From JAKVAV01 sp047633195 (GTDB taxonomy: Bacteria; Bacteroidota; Bacteroidia; Flavobacteriales_D; Cryomorphaceae), in contig JBLIEU010000001.1 in NCBI GenBank assembly GCA_047633195.1, positions 1-64,000 of the forward strand: 64,000 bases of DNA, given 5' to 3'. Below, in pieces: positions 17,444 through 26,229 of this stretch. Every line of letters starts with the position of its first letter. The first letter of the stretch is position 1. The notes beneath the pieces are model-generated. The model was not told where the DNA came from. It ran no database searches and saw only the letters and a program-made list of their open reading frames with translations. The position numbers and the translations under genes were made by a program.

Positions 17444-17851
17444 TTAGTCTTTGGAGGCGGTTTCTTCCAATTCAAATGATTCTTCATCTTTGTATTTTGA
17501 AGGACACTTCATCAGCATTTCAGTGGCGTGGAAATCTTCACCACTAGCCTTGCCTATAAGCACAACACTCTCTGAGCGCTCAAAATCTTGTGGTTTCGAT
17601 TTGTTCAAAATCACCTTTCTACGTTCGCCTTTTTTGTCGACCATGGTAAACTTGGTGATGTTCGGGTTGACCTCTGGATTGTAAGCAATCTCTTCCGATC
17701 GATCCAACTCACCCACTACGTGGTATTCCTTTTGCGGATTATTGAATGCCTCGTCAAAATCAGCGTAAGAACTGGAATCGTTTACTGAACCGATCATAAA
17801 GGCCATTGCCACTGCAATGAAAATTATGGCTACGATGTGTGTCTTTTTCAT
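17444..17851 (-). CDS. ccmE: Haem chaperone CcmE
   Basis: A 135-residue protein with one N-terminal membrane anchor (HIVAIIFIAVAMAFMIGS) and a periplasmic OB-fold. CcmE carries haem from CcmC to CcmF, bound covalently to a histidine in a HxxxY or CxxxY motif. The classical motif H-x3-Y is not seen plainly; the fold's C-terminal part reads GEDFHATEMLMKCPSKY, where H and the C-x3-Y pair could take that role. The gene overlaps ccmD by 4 bp. Confidence 0.88.
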   Translation of the reverse strand: MKKTHIVAIIFIAVAMAFMIGSVNDSSSYADFDEAFNNPQKEYHVVGELDRSEEIAYNPEVNPNITKFTMVDKKGERRKVILNKSKPQDFERSESVVLIGKASGEDFHATEMLMKCPSKYKDEESFELEETASKD

Positions 17852-18081
17852 TTCAATTCGTTTTTGTCACTCTGCTCCAACTTCTTTAATTTCCTATCTA
17901 TTGAAATGAGGTAGATAACGATGAACACGAATACTATGCTCACCACAGCTACTACAACATTTATTTTACCACTAGAAAACATCGTGTTTTCAAGCCAGTC
18001 AGTGCCTGTTTGGGCTAGCGCCGAAGTGGAAAATAAACCCGACAATAAGACAAGAAATAGGGATATATGTTTACTCTTCAT
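17848..18081 (-). CDS. ccmD: CcmD-family small membrane protein
   Basis: A 77-residue protein with a signal-like N-terminus (about 1-24), one strong membrane helix (INVVVAVVSIVFVFIVIYLISI) and a charged tail. Its size, topology and place between ccmC and ccmE fit CcmD, which helps release haem-loaded CcmE from CcmC. It has little sequence signal of its own, so the assignment rests on context. It overlaps ccmC by 11 bp and ccmE by 4 bp. Confidence 0.75.
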   Translation of the reverse strand: MKSKHISLFLVLLSGLFSTSALAQTGTDWLENTMFSSGKINVVVAVVSIVFVFIVIYLISIDRKLKKLEQSDKNELK

Positions 18082-19111
18082 TTCCTAATAATTCACGATA
18101 CCGCAATTTCGTCATTCGGTACCTCACATCGAAAATCCAAACCGCCATTCCAATCCAGCCGATCACTGCAGGGTAGAATACCAAGCGGAGGTTATCATCG
18201 ATATCGTATTGGCTAAAGGCCGGGTTTCCACCTACTCCTGGATGAAGTGACTCCGTCATTCGCGGAAGCACCATGACAAAAAGGATCATCATTGTAAATG
18301 CGAAAATATTGTAGACCGCTCCCAGTCGAGCCGATTTTTCTTTGTCGTTAATGGACGATTTCAATACAAAATAGGCCAGATAAACCAATACTCCCAAGGC
18401 TGCGCCGTTGAGTCTTGGATCGCTCACCCACCATGCGCCCCAGGTAAATCGCGCCCAAATGCTTCCTGTTGCTAAACCGATAAAGGCAAACAGCAATCCC
18501 ACGTGGGCTGCGGTCTCTGCTCCTGCGTCGAATTTCATTTTAGAAGAATTCAAAAAGCGTATGCTGTAGATCAATGACAACAACATCACAAAGATCATGG
18601 CGAACCAACTCGGTACATGAATCAGGATGTTTCGGATGGTCTCGTTGAGAATAGGCTGATTGGGAAAATCGTAGGTAGCTGCCTCGGTTACGGTGATTTC
18701 CTTCCGGCAATCTTCGGTCTTATCAGGATTTAGCCCCACTTCCATGCCGCTTTGCAAAAAAGCCATAGGTAGAAAAAGAGTGCCGTCCACATCGTTATTG
18801 ACATAAAGATCGAAGAAGGCGCCATCGATCACTTCAGTGATGCTAAAACTGGCCCTCATGGTATTCTCATCCACCACAGCCATTTCATAAGGACAAAAGA
18901 TAGCGTCTCCATTTTTCAACCAAACTTGGAGAGAGGAGGAGGCTTCTTTGAAATGAGTATTGTAACCAGTAATGGTAACTGAAGTAGCTCCATTGTCCAG
19001 TTTATCGGGATTGACCGCGGGAATCCCTGGAGATAAAGGTGCTTTAAGTCCGACTATAAGTGTGATGAGTACGGTAAGTGCTGAGAGCCACTTCCACCAA
19101 GAAATTGACAT
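18071..19111 (-). CDS. ccmC: Haem exporter CcmC with enlarged periplasmic loop
   Basis: A 346-residue haem-handling membrane protein, part of the CcmABC complex that loads haem onto CcmE. The core is recognisable: IHVPSW with the first conserved His (about 165), the WWD-like segment TWGAWWVSDPRL, and the second His in ESLHPGVGG. Normal CcmC is about 220-250 residues. Here a beta-strand-rich insert of about 125 residues (28-152) lies between the first helix and the IHVP helix, on the periplasmic side. It lies 15 bases after ccmB. Confidence 0.9.
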   Translation of the reverse strand: MSISWWKWLSALTVLITLIVGLKAPLSPGIPAVNPDKLDNGATSVTITGYNTHFKEASSSLQVWLKNGDAIFCPYEMAVVDENTMRASFSITEVIDGAFFDLYVNNDVDGTLFLPMAFLQSGMEVGLNPDKTEDCRKEITVTEAATYDFPNQPILNETIRNILIHVPSWFAMIFVMLLSLIYSIRFLNSSKMKFDAGAETAAHVGLLFAFIGLATGSIWARFTWGAWWVSDPRLNGAALGVLVYLAYFVLKSSINDKEKSARLGAVYNIFAFTMMILFVMVLPRMTESLHPGVGGNPAFSQYDIDDNLRLVFYPAVIGWIGMAVWIFDVRYRMTKLRYRELLGNEE

Positions 19112-19126
19112 AGATTTCGCTGCCGA

Positions 19127-19792
19127 TTATTCGCGCCAAAGGTAGGGAAAAAGTATATAGGAGAGGCCCACCGACAGGAGAAGAACCGCCAATAATTGCC
19201 AAGCATAAATAGCATTTACCGACCAGGCAATTCCATCGATGGCATTTTTGGAAAAGCGCATGAGAATGAGCAGCAACGGAAGGATAACTGGCAAGCCCAG
19301 TATGGCCATCATCCCCAGGTTATTATCCGTTTGAGAGGCCAAGGCCGAAACGAGCGTCAAGGTAAACGCAAGACCAATAGCCCCCAAAGCGAGGGCGAGA
19401 ATCAAGGCACCCCAATTGGCTTCTGCCAATGGCGAGGTACCCAACATCAAAGCATAGATCGCGAAGCCAACAAATACCATGACCAACAATAGAATGGCGT
19501 TGTAAACCATTTTACCAATCACAACGGCTTCAGCGCTGGCCAAGGAATAAAGGTAAAGCCTGCGACCGGCAGACTCAGATGCAAAACTCCGCGAGGCGGC
19601 ATTGAAGGCGGCAAATAGAACGATAATCCAAAACAGAGCATTCCAAACGGGAACACTTGCTATTTGGCGAAAGCCCAAGTAAGCCACGAAAACAGAGGCG
19701 ATGATGTATAGAAATACACTCCCGATGGCGTGACGCTGACGCCACTCCATTCTCAGGTCTTTTGCAATAATTGCTTTTGCTTCGCTCCACAT
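19127..19792 (-). CDS. ccmB: Haem exporter permease CcmB
   Basis: A 221-residue, six-helix membrane protein, the permease partner of the CcmA ATPase. The N-terminal KDLRMEWRQRHAIGS segment and helices such as LLVMVFVGFAIYALML fit the family. It is the first gene of the ccmBCDEF operon. CcmA (ATPase), CcmG and CcmH are absent here and must be encoded elsewhere if system I is complete. It is transcribed away from the 650-base gap at 19793-20442. Confidence 0.87.
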   Translation of the reverse strand: MWSEAKAIIAKDLRMEWRQRHAIGSVFLYIIASVFVAYLGFRQIASVPVWNALFWIIVLFAAFNAASRSFASESAGRRLYLYSLASAEAVVIGKMVYNAILLLVMVFVGFAIYALMLGTSPLAEANWGALILALALGAIGLAFTLTLVSALASQTDNNLGMMAILGLPVILPLLLILMRFSKNAIDGIAWSVNAIYAWQLLAVLLLSVGLSYILFPYLWRE

Positions 19793-20442
19793 ATCGGGGG
19801 CTAAGATATGAAATGGTATAGGGTTGTGAGTATTGGGTATTGGGAGAAATTAAGAATTAAGAATTAAGAAAATTTAAACAAGGGAGACCTATTTCACAAT
19901 AGCACCAGCAGAAACAACCTTTTCGGCTTGGGTTGACGCGTATTCCTTTTTGCTCAGGTTTTAAAATTGGGGAGCTTTGTCAGTTCGAGTATTTCACGAC
20001 GAAGGAGTGAAATGTATCGAGAATACTTTGTAGGACAAACTTACTTCGAATGTTTCTCGATACTATTTCCCCTCGTTCCTCGCGATTATTACCAAGAACA
20101 CCTGGTTGAAAAATCTTGCTTCAAACGGTTCTCGATCGTACTAATGCGGACTTCGTACAATTTACCCTCTCCCTTTATCCAGCCCATCATCGGCCTCGAG
20201 ATAGAGGGCTGGTCTATAGGCAATCCCTATGCATGTCCTATGCAAGTCAATACCTTCTCCTATACTTAAGTTTTCAATGGGCCACCTCACCAATTCACAA
20301 AAAAGAAATCATTTGACCCGATGCCATCATTTTGTCTCCTTTCGACCTCCGAGTCTCAAAATATCAGGCGGCCATTTCGTGTAATTGCTCTGACCATAGA
20401 AAAAGCAAATTGAACTTCGCGCTTCAATCAAAATTTAACGCA
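19793..20442. other. 650-base intergenic region
   Basis: Separates ccmB from the beta-CASP hydrolase gene; neither adjacent gene reads into it. It holds short tandem TTAAGAA copies at about 19850-19870 and a palindromic repeat remnant (19978-20140). Short open frames at 19967-20316 have no recognisable protein features and I do not regard them as genes. No clear promoter for ccmB was found by eye. Confidence 0.6.
19978..20140. repeat. Remnant of a palindromic intergenic repeat
   Basis: An inverted pair, GTATCGAGAA at 20014-20023 and its complement TTCTCGATAC at 20054-20063, lies inside longer imperfect arms. The left arm begins TCAGTTCGAG near 19979 and includes GAAGGAGTGAAAT; the right arm includes ATTTCCCCTCGTTCCTCGCG. 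A third TTCTCGAT half follows at 20129-20136. Such elements (a TCAGTTCGAG outer part and ATCGAGAA inner part) are familiar from flavobacterial intergenic regions, so this copy is probably one diverged member. Only one copy is seen in the window. Confidence 0.55.
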
Positions 20443-21840
20443 TCAATTCAACTCCACCATATCTCCTTTCTTCGGAATAGAGATATGATGAAAACCTGCC
20501 TGCTCGAGATGTCCCTTAAATTCTTGCTGCACATCGTTTCGGCCGTGCACCAAGAATAGGTGCTTGATGAGATGAGCTTGTTGACAACTCAGGTACTCAA
20601 TCATCTCTTTATAGTCGCCGTGGGCGCTGTAAGAATCCATGACTTCTACCCTAGCTTTCACTTCGTGCTCGACACCATATATCCGAACTTTATCGGCACC
20701 AGCACGCAAACGACCACCAAGTGTGGAAGGCTCGCAATAACCAACGAAGAGAATGGTGTTGTTCTTATCTTCAATATTATTGGCCAAGTGGTGCATGATT
20801 CTTCCCGCTTCAGCCATACCCGATGCTGAGATAATGATACATGGCTCTTTCAGGGTGTTAATCTGCTTGGAGTACTTCGCCTCCCGGACGTAATAGAGCC
20901 GCGAGAATCCAAATGGATTGGAGTCCTTCTCCATATACTTTAGAAGGCGCGCATTAAAATGTTCAGGGAATGATCGAACGATTTCTGTAGCATTCGTGCT
21001 CAGAGGACTATCGACAAATACTTTGATGGCCGGGAGTTTTCCTGCCGACTCTAATCGATCCAAGCTATGAACGATCTCTTGCGTTCTACCCAAGCTAAAC
21101 GATGGAATAATCAGCTTTCCTCTTTTCTCGACACACGTAGAATTGACGACAGCCAAGAGTTGTTTTTCCATGTTCTCAGTATCATCGTGCAATCGATTGC
21201 CATAGGTGCTTTCGCAAAGAACCACCTCAGCTTGTGGGAATGGTTCTCGTCCCTTGATAATCTGTTGATTCGATCTACCTATGTCGCCAGTGTATGCTAT
21301 GCGGTGGGTTTTCTTTCCTTCTCTCACTCTGAGGTTTACACAGGCACTTCCCAAGATATGCCCAACGTATGTGAGCATTACCGTAACATCATCATGCACG
21401 GTGAGCCATTTATCGTAAGCCAATGGCTCAAATAGATCCATGGTTTTCACCACATCGTCAATATTATAGAGGGGCTCGCTGGCTTCTTGGGAAATAGATC
21501 TTTTAGACTCGTAGCGAAAGTCGGCCAATTGGATATGGGCCGAATCGGCTAGCATGATCTCACACAAAGCGCGGGTGGGTTCAGTGCAATAAATCTTGCC
21601 AGCAAAGCCTTCTTTTACCAAACGCGGCAACAAACCTGAATGATCGATGTGGGTGTGAGACAGGAAAACCATATCAATGGATTGTGGATCAAAGCCGAAA
21701 TGTCTGTTTTCTCGTCCAGAGCCAGATTCTTTGCCTTGGTAGAGACCGCAGTCGAGAAGGATTTTTAGTCTTTTATTCGTTTCCAAAAGATGCTTGGAGC
21801 CCGTGACGGTGCCAGCTGCTCCCTTAAAATGAACCTTCAA
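20443..21840 (-). CDS. MBL-fold beta-CASP RNA-processing hydrolase
   Basis: A 465-residue zinc hydrolase of the CPSF73/RNase J type, probably an RNA nuclease. Motifs in order: GAAGTVTGSKHLL, the zinc site LSHTHIDHSGLLP, a later zinc ligand segment YTGDIGRSNQ, the beta-CASP domain (about 230-370) with SGMAEAGR, and the C-terminal RMMBL region with SAHGDYKEM and LVHGR. The start codon appears to be TTG (21838-21840), since family members begin exactly at this KVHFKGAAGTVTGS position. It is divergent from ridA. Confidence 0.9.
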   Translation of the reverse strand: MKVHFKGAAGTVTGSKHLLETNKRLKILLDCGLYQGKESGSGRENRHFGFDPQSIDMVFLSHTHIDHSGLLPRLVKEGFAGKIYCTEPTRALCEIMLADSAHIQLADFRYESKRSISQEASEPLYNIDDVVKTMDLFEPLAYDKWLTVHDDVTVMLTYVGHILGSACVNLRVREGKKTHRIAYTGDIGRSNQQIIKGREPFPQAEVVLCESTYGNRLHDDTENMEKQLLAVVNSTCVEKRGKLIIPSFSLGRTQEIVHSLDRLESAGKLPAIKVFVDSPLSTNATEIVRSFPEHFNARLLKYMEKDSNPFGFSRLYYVREAKYSKQINTLKEPCIIISASGMAEAGRIMHHLANNIEDKNNTILFVGYCEPSTLGGRLRAGADKVRIYGVEHEVKARVEVMDSYSAHGDYKEMIEYLSCQQAHLIKHLFLVHGRNDVQQEFKGHLEQAGFHHISIPKKGDMVELN

Positions 21841-21895
21841 AGAGTAGAGTTTTCTTAAAGATAATTAAAGGAATTGCGACCTTCGGAAAAAAAGC

Positions 21896-22273
21896 ATGGA
21901 AATCATCAAGACCAAAAATGCACCTGCTCCAATCGGGCCCTATAACCAAGCCGTAGTGCATGAAAACACTATTTATATTTCGGGTCAAGTAGCCCTAGAA
22001 CCTGATACAGGCAAAATGGACAATGCCAATCTAGCTGAAGAGACCCACCGCGTGATGAGAAACCTCGGCGCTGTGCTTCAGGCCGCAGGTTCAGATTTTG
22101 ACCACCTCATCAAGTGCTCGATCTTCATATTGGATATGAATGAATTTAAGACGATCAACGAAGTTTACGCCAGTTTCTTCAATGACCACCATCCCGCTCG
22201 CGAAACGGTAGAAGTCAGCAAACTCCCCGCAGGAGCGCGAGTGGAGATTTCAGCCATAGCGAAGAAGATTTAA
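21896..22273 (+). CDS. ridA: RidA-family reactive-enamine deaminase
   Basis: A 125-residue protein with the full RidA pattern: APAPIGPYNQAVV at the N-terminus, YISGQVALEPDTG, and the C-terminal ARETVEVSKLPAGARVEISAIA with the conserved arginine. RidA hydrolyses toxic 2-aminoacrylate and related enamines formed by PLP enzymes. It forms trimers in the cytoplasm. The gene is single and is transcribed toward the hypothetical membrane protein gene. Confidence 0.95.
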   Translation: MEIIKTKNAPAPIGPYNQAVVHENTIYISGQVALEPDTGKMDNANLAEETHRVMRNLGAVLQAAGSDFDHLIKCSIFILDMNEFKTINEVYASFFNDHHPARETVEVSKLPAGARVEISAIAKKI

Positions 22274-22314
22274 ATGCGCTTAAGGCTGGGAAAAGAAAAT
22301 AATACCAAAAGGTA

Positions 22315-22833
22315 CTAGCTCATGTGTTTGCGGTTGACTGCATATAGTATCGCCATGATCAAGCCTATAAACCCTGCAAAGGACACAACAACTATTGTGA
22401 GGACATTGACTCCGAGAAACGCTAGAACAGAAATCAGCCCTAAAACTTTTGCCAAGACGTAGACCCAAAATCCAGTTTTACGAAGCTTAAACATCATAAA
22501 TGCTCCAAAGGCCGAAAGAAGGGCCACCAATAAATCTGTGGTAGCGATTAATCCAGCATTGTCCCGTGCGCTGGAAACAGTATCAGTCGTTGCCAACATT
22601 ACACCTTCTAACATTTCAGCTACTTCTGCATCATCCTCCCCAATTTGAGACATTGCGTCATTTAAGGCGGTTTGTATAGTAGATGCACTTTCTCCAGACG
22701 AGAAGAAATAATTGAAAGGAACGGTCATTAAAACCCATGCCGACACAATCCAAGTCAAAGCGCATAAAACGGTAAGAAATGCAGGCCTAGATTGGTTCGG
22801 GCTCTCGTAGTGATCAATAGTTTCCTCGGTCAT
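22315..22833 (-). CDS. Hypothetical membrane protein
   Basis: A 172-residue protein of unknown function. From MTEETIDHYESPNQSRP it has a short hydrophilic N-terminus, a helix (FLTVLCALTWIVSAWVLMTVPFNYFF), a soluble acidic loop (about 60-100, rich in Asp/Glu and Met) and three further helices to the end. The ATG at 22833 is chosen; the open frame continues upstream but would overlap the M61 peptidase gene. I do not recognise the family. It lies 50 bases downstream of the M61 gene on the same strand. Confidence 0.7.
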   Translation of the reverse strand: MTEETIDHYESPNQSRPAFLTVLCALTWIVSAWVLMTVPFNYFFSSGESASTIQTALNDAMSQIGEDDAEVAEMLEGVMLATTDTVSSARDNAGLIATTDLLVALLSAFGAFMMFKLRKTGFWVYVLAKVLGLISVLAFLGVNVLTIVVVSFAGFIGLIMAILYAVNRKHMS

Positions 22834-22883
22834 ACTAGATAGGTTTAGTTTGGTCGAAGATGCAAAAAATGTGCAATATGTGC

Positions 22884-24587
22884 CTAATCGCTTACTTTTT
22901 GGACCCCTTTCCAAGCTTCAAAAAGAGCTGAGTCAGCATTCGTGATTGTAAATTGGTGACCATATTTATCACTACCAGCGGTAAGTTCCATTGTTTTCTT
23001 CCTGAATCCCGACTCTAGGGTCAATTGCAGTTGAGAAGGAACCGTTTCATTTTCGAAAAGGAATTTTTCAGGCTCTACTCCATTGATGGTTTTTACTTCA
23101 TCGTCAAAGCAGAGTCCGCTGATTTCGGATGGAGAGTTTGGCGAAACATTCCAAACGATTTGCTTCAGCCCTACCTTTTGGAGCTTAAAGCCAAAATGGC
23201 GCTCGAGTTGATCAGAAGAAGAATTCTCTTCCAATTTCAGTCCAATCTTAATCAAGGCCTCTTTTGCATACTCTTCCAAATGACCTTTGCCATCAACTAC
23301 GTCACTGCGCAAAACTTCCCAATCGCAGTCTGCCATTCCCGAAAGGGTAGACCAGTAGTCATCTTCGGTGTAACCTTTGGCAGGATCCATCTCTTTATAA
23401 AGTCGCTTCATGGCGGTCGACAAGGACATTTCACCTTTGCTGGCTTCAAGTAACCAAGCGTCGCAAACAAAAGCCAAGAGGGCGCCTTCGACGTAAATAC
23501 TTACCCTTCTACGAGGAGTTCCGCGGCCGTATCCGTCCACCCAAGTATCAATGGCCGAATCGGCCAACGATAAGTTAAAGCGACCTTCATTGTCTTTGTG
23601 GCGCTTTAGCAAAACAGCCATTTCATTCATGTATTCCTCATCAGAAAACACACCTGATTGCCAAAGCATAACGTCACCCATATAAGTGGTCACCCCTTCG
23701 GCTACGTAGCCCAATCGGGAATAATCTGACCGGGTAAAGTCATAAGGGGCCCAATCGGCGGGACGCATATACTTGATGTTCCAAGTGTGGTAAAGTTCGT
23801 GAGACGAAACTCCGAGCAGTTCTTTGTAGAGCGATCGTTCAGCTAGGTTTCCAGAAGGCCCAAGGATAATTACTGTGCTGTTTTCATGTTCCACTCCGTG
23901 GTAAGCTCGGTGCGGCATTAGAATAATTTGAAAGTAGTATTCCTTGACAGGAATGGTGTCGAATAGTTCTATTTGACGTTCAGTGAAGGCCTTGAAGTCT
24001 CGAATCAACTCGCTATCCGAGCCAACAAATTCTCCAGCTAAGTGAATGTAAAAAGGAATATCCCCCACGGTGTATGTCAGCTGGTCTATGGCGGGTGCCG
24101 CCATAATAGGCGTATCCATAAAATGCTGCATATCACGAGCCTCATACCTCGACGTGTCAGCCTGTTTTAGGGCAGTAGACACTTTCCAAGACTGGGGGAT
24201 CTCGAGTTGGAGAGTGCAAATCTCTTCTTCTAAACCCTCCATATAAAGGCAAGCATTTACAGGATTGATTAGCAGCAGCTCCTGGTCAGAATAAGTGTTT
24301 CCCGCAGTTAATTCTCTCGAATAGAGCAAATAGGAAATGGTCACGGTATCTCCTGCCTTTGCATGCACGTGCATCAGGTTTCCCGCAATCTTTCGGGTCT
24401 GCAGCTCGGCGCCATTGGCTTCAGCCTTGAGGCCAATAAAGTTTCTGGGGAAATTTCCACGCTCGTATCTTCCTGGTCTCCAAAATGGGATAATGGCCTT
24501 TACAAGATCTTCCTTGGGTTGAAATACCACTTTGACATGCAAGTGATAAGGTAATTGGTCGATGCTATTTATGTAATACTGGATCAT
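22884..24587 (-). CDS. M61-family metallopeptidase with PDZ domain
   Basis: A 567-residue zinc aminopeptidase-like protein. The N-terminal beta-domain is followed by the catalytic domain with zinc motif HELYH (in SSHELYHTWNIKYMRP) and the downstream glutamate in VAEGVTTYMGD. The C-terminal third has a PDZ-like domain (ISGLCFDDEVKTINGVEP). The family cleaves N-terminal Gly or Ala. No signal peptide is apparent, so it may be cytoplasmic. The ATG at 24587 is preferred over the in-frame one at 24623 because family members start around MIQYYIN. Confidence 0.9.
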   Translation of the reverse strand: MIQYYINSIDQLPYHLHVKVVFQPKEDLVKAIIPFWRPGRYERGNFPRNFIGLKAEANGAELQTRKIAGNLMHVHAKAGDTVTISYLLYSRELTAGNTYSDQELLLINPVNACLYMEGLEEEICTLQLEIPQSWKVSTALKQADTSRYEARDMQHFMDTPIMAAPAIDQLTYTVGDIPFYIHLAGEFVGSDSELIRDFKAFTERQIELFDTIPVKEYYFQIILMPHRAYHGVEHENSTVIILGPSGNLAERSLYKELLGVSSHELYHTWNIKYMRPADWAPYDFTRSDYSRLGYVAEGVTTYMGDVMLWQSGVFSDEEYMNEMAVLLKRHKDNEGRFNLSLADSAIDTWVDGYGRGTPRRRVSIYVEGALLAFVCDAWLLEASKGEMSLSTAMKRLYKEMDPAKGYTEDDYWSTLSGMADCDWEVLRSDVVDGKGHLEEYAKEALIKIGLKLEENSSSDQLERHFGFKLQKVGLKQIVWNVSPNSPSEISGLCFDDEVKTINGVEPEKFLFENETVPSQLQLTLESGFRKKTMELTAGSDKYGHQFTITNADSALFEAWKGVQKVSD

Positions 24588-24657
24588 GGTTGGATAAAGG
24601 TAATTGATTGATGAAATTTTCATTGCTCCATTTCAATTCTTCATTGATCATTTCTCA

Positions 24658-24690
24658 TTGAACTATTGACCATTTTGTTTCCTATTTTTG
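24658..24690 (+). promoter_or_regulatory. Promoter of lpdA
   Basis: TTG at 24658-24660, 22 bases, TATTTTTG at 24683-24690. A leader of about 25 bases would precede the ATG at 24722. Confidence 0.6.
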
Positions 24691-24721
24691 CCCCCTAATT
24701 TGACAGCGAAAATTTCTCATT

Positions 24722-26110
24722 ATGAAATACGATATCATAATTTTAGGTAGTGGCCCCGGAGGATATGTAGCAGCCATTCGTGCAAGCCAACTCGGTTTCA
24801 AAACCGCGGTAGTAGAGCGCGAAGAACTTGGTGGTATCTGCCTTAACTGGGGATGCATTCCTACAAAAGCACTTTTGAAAAGTGCCAACGTTTTCGAATA
24901 CATGAGCCATGCCTCTGATTACGGAATCACCATTAATGATCCGAAGGTTGACTTTCCTGGAATGATCAACAGAAGCCGAGGAGTAGCCGACGGAATGAGT
25001 AAAGGAGTGACTTTCCTCATGAAGAAGAATAAGATCGATGTGATCATGGGCGAAGGAAAGGTGAAGACTGGAAAGAAACTCGACGTGACCGACAAAGACG
25101 GCAAAACGACGACTTACGAGGCTGACAATATCATTATCTCCACGGGTGCTCGCGCCAAGGAATTGCCCAACGTAAAGGTTGACGGTAAGAAGATTATCGA
25201 ATACCGCAAAGCGATGACCATGGAAAAGCAGCCGAAGAAAATGGTTGTAATGGGAAGTGGAGCGATTGGCTGTGAATTTGCCTACTTCTACAATGCCATT
25301 GGCACGGATGTGACGATAGTGGAATACTTGGACAACATCATTCCTCGCGAAGACGAAGAAGTATCGAAGCAATTGGCGCGCACCTTCAAGAAGAACGGAA
25401 TTAAAATAATGACTAGCGCTGCGGTTGAATCTGTTGATACAACAGGTGCTGGCTGTAAAGTAAAAGTGAAAACCAAGAAAGGTGAAGAGATCATCGAATG
25501 CGATGTGGTTCTTAGCGCCGTTGGAGTTACTCCGAATACCGAAAACATTGGATTGGAAGATGTTGGCATCGCTACTGATCGCGGTTTCATCCAAGTAGAC
25601 GAATTCTACAAAACAAACATACCAGGATATTACGCCATCGGAGATTGCGTTCCTGGCCCTGCGCTAGCTCACGTTGCCAGTGCGGAAGGAATTCTTTGTG
25701 TAGAGAAAATCAAAGGTGCAAATGTACAGCCAATTGACTACAACAACATTCCTGGCTGTACTTACTGCTCGCCCGAAGTGGCCAGCGTAGGGATGACTGA
25801 GGCTGCCGCCAAAGAAGCGGGTCACGAAATCAAAGTGGGTAAATTCCCATTCTCGGCCTCTGGAAAAGCAAAAGCTGCTGGACATAGCGATGGATTTGTG
25901 AAGCTTATTTTCGATGCCAAATACGGAGAATTACTCGGTGGACATATGATCGGAGCCAATGTCACTGAAATGGTTGCTGAGCTTGTATCCATCCGAAAAT
26001 TAGAAACGACAGGTCACGAAATCATCAAAACTATACACCCTCACCCGACGATGAGTGAAGCGATTATGGAAGCGGCGGCAGCAGCTTACGACGAGGTGAT
26101 TCACCTCTAA
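24722..26110 (+). CDS. lpdA: Dihydrolipoyl dehydrogenase
   Basis: The E3 flavoenzyme that reoxidises dihydrolipoamide in the pyruvate, 2-oxoglutarate and glycine cleavage complexes. The 462 residues include the FAD site LGSGPGGYVAAIRA, the redox disulfide GGICLNWGCIPTK, the NAD site VMGSGAIGCEFA, the second FAD segment YAIGDCVPGPALAHVASAEG, and the C-terminal catalytic IHPHPTMSE with the active histidine. It has its own promoter and terminator; the E1 and E2 genes are not in the window. Confidence 0.97.
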   Translation: MKYDIIILGSGPGGYVAAIRASQLGFKTAVVEREELGGICLNWGCIPTKALLKSANVFEYMSHASDYGITINDPKVDFPGMINRSRGVADGMSKGVTFLMKKNKIDVIMGEGKVKTGKKLDVTDKDGKTTTYEADNIIISTGARAKELPNVKVDGKKIIEYRKAMTMEKQPKKMVVMGSGAIGCEFAYFYNAIGTDVTIVEYLDNIIPREDEEVSKQLARTFKKNGIKIMTSAAVESVDTTGAGCKVKVKTKKGEEIIECDVVLSAVGVTPNTENIGLEDVGIATDRGFIQVDEFYKTNIPGYYAIGDCVPGPALAHVASAEGILCVEKIKGANVQPIDYNNIPGCTYCSPEVASVGMTEAAAKEAGHEIKVGKFPFSASGKAKAAGHSDGFVKLIFDAKYGELLGGHMIGANVTEMVAELVSIRKLETTGHEIIKTIHPHPTMSEAIMEAAAAAYDEVIHL

Positions 26111-26135
26111 GTGCTAGAACTGATTTATTTGATTG

Positions 26136-26165
26136 AAAAAAGCGGCCAGTAGGCCGCTTTTTTTG
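26136..26165 (+). terminator. Terminator after lpdA
   Basis: A perfect 7-bp stem (26141-26147 with 26152-26158, AGTA loop) with A-run on one side and seven T's on the other, 30 bases after the stop. Confidence 0.9.
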
Positions 26166-26229
26166 AATCACCGATTTCCAAAATAAATTGTGTAATTTTT
26201 GTTCATTATTTAAACCAAAATAAAGCAAA

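Noticed and set aside
19850..19870. Short tandem TTAAGAA copies as a regulatory or phase-variation repeat.
   Set aside because: Only about three copies, far from any start codon; too little to claim a function.
19967..20316. Two overlapping short frames in the 650-base intergenic region.
   Set aside because: They read through the palindromic repeat and show no homology signs or start context.
24743..25594. A 283-codon minus-strand open frame inside lpdA.
   Set aside because: It lies wholly over a clearly conserved gene and has no promoter, membrane or domain features.
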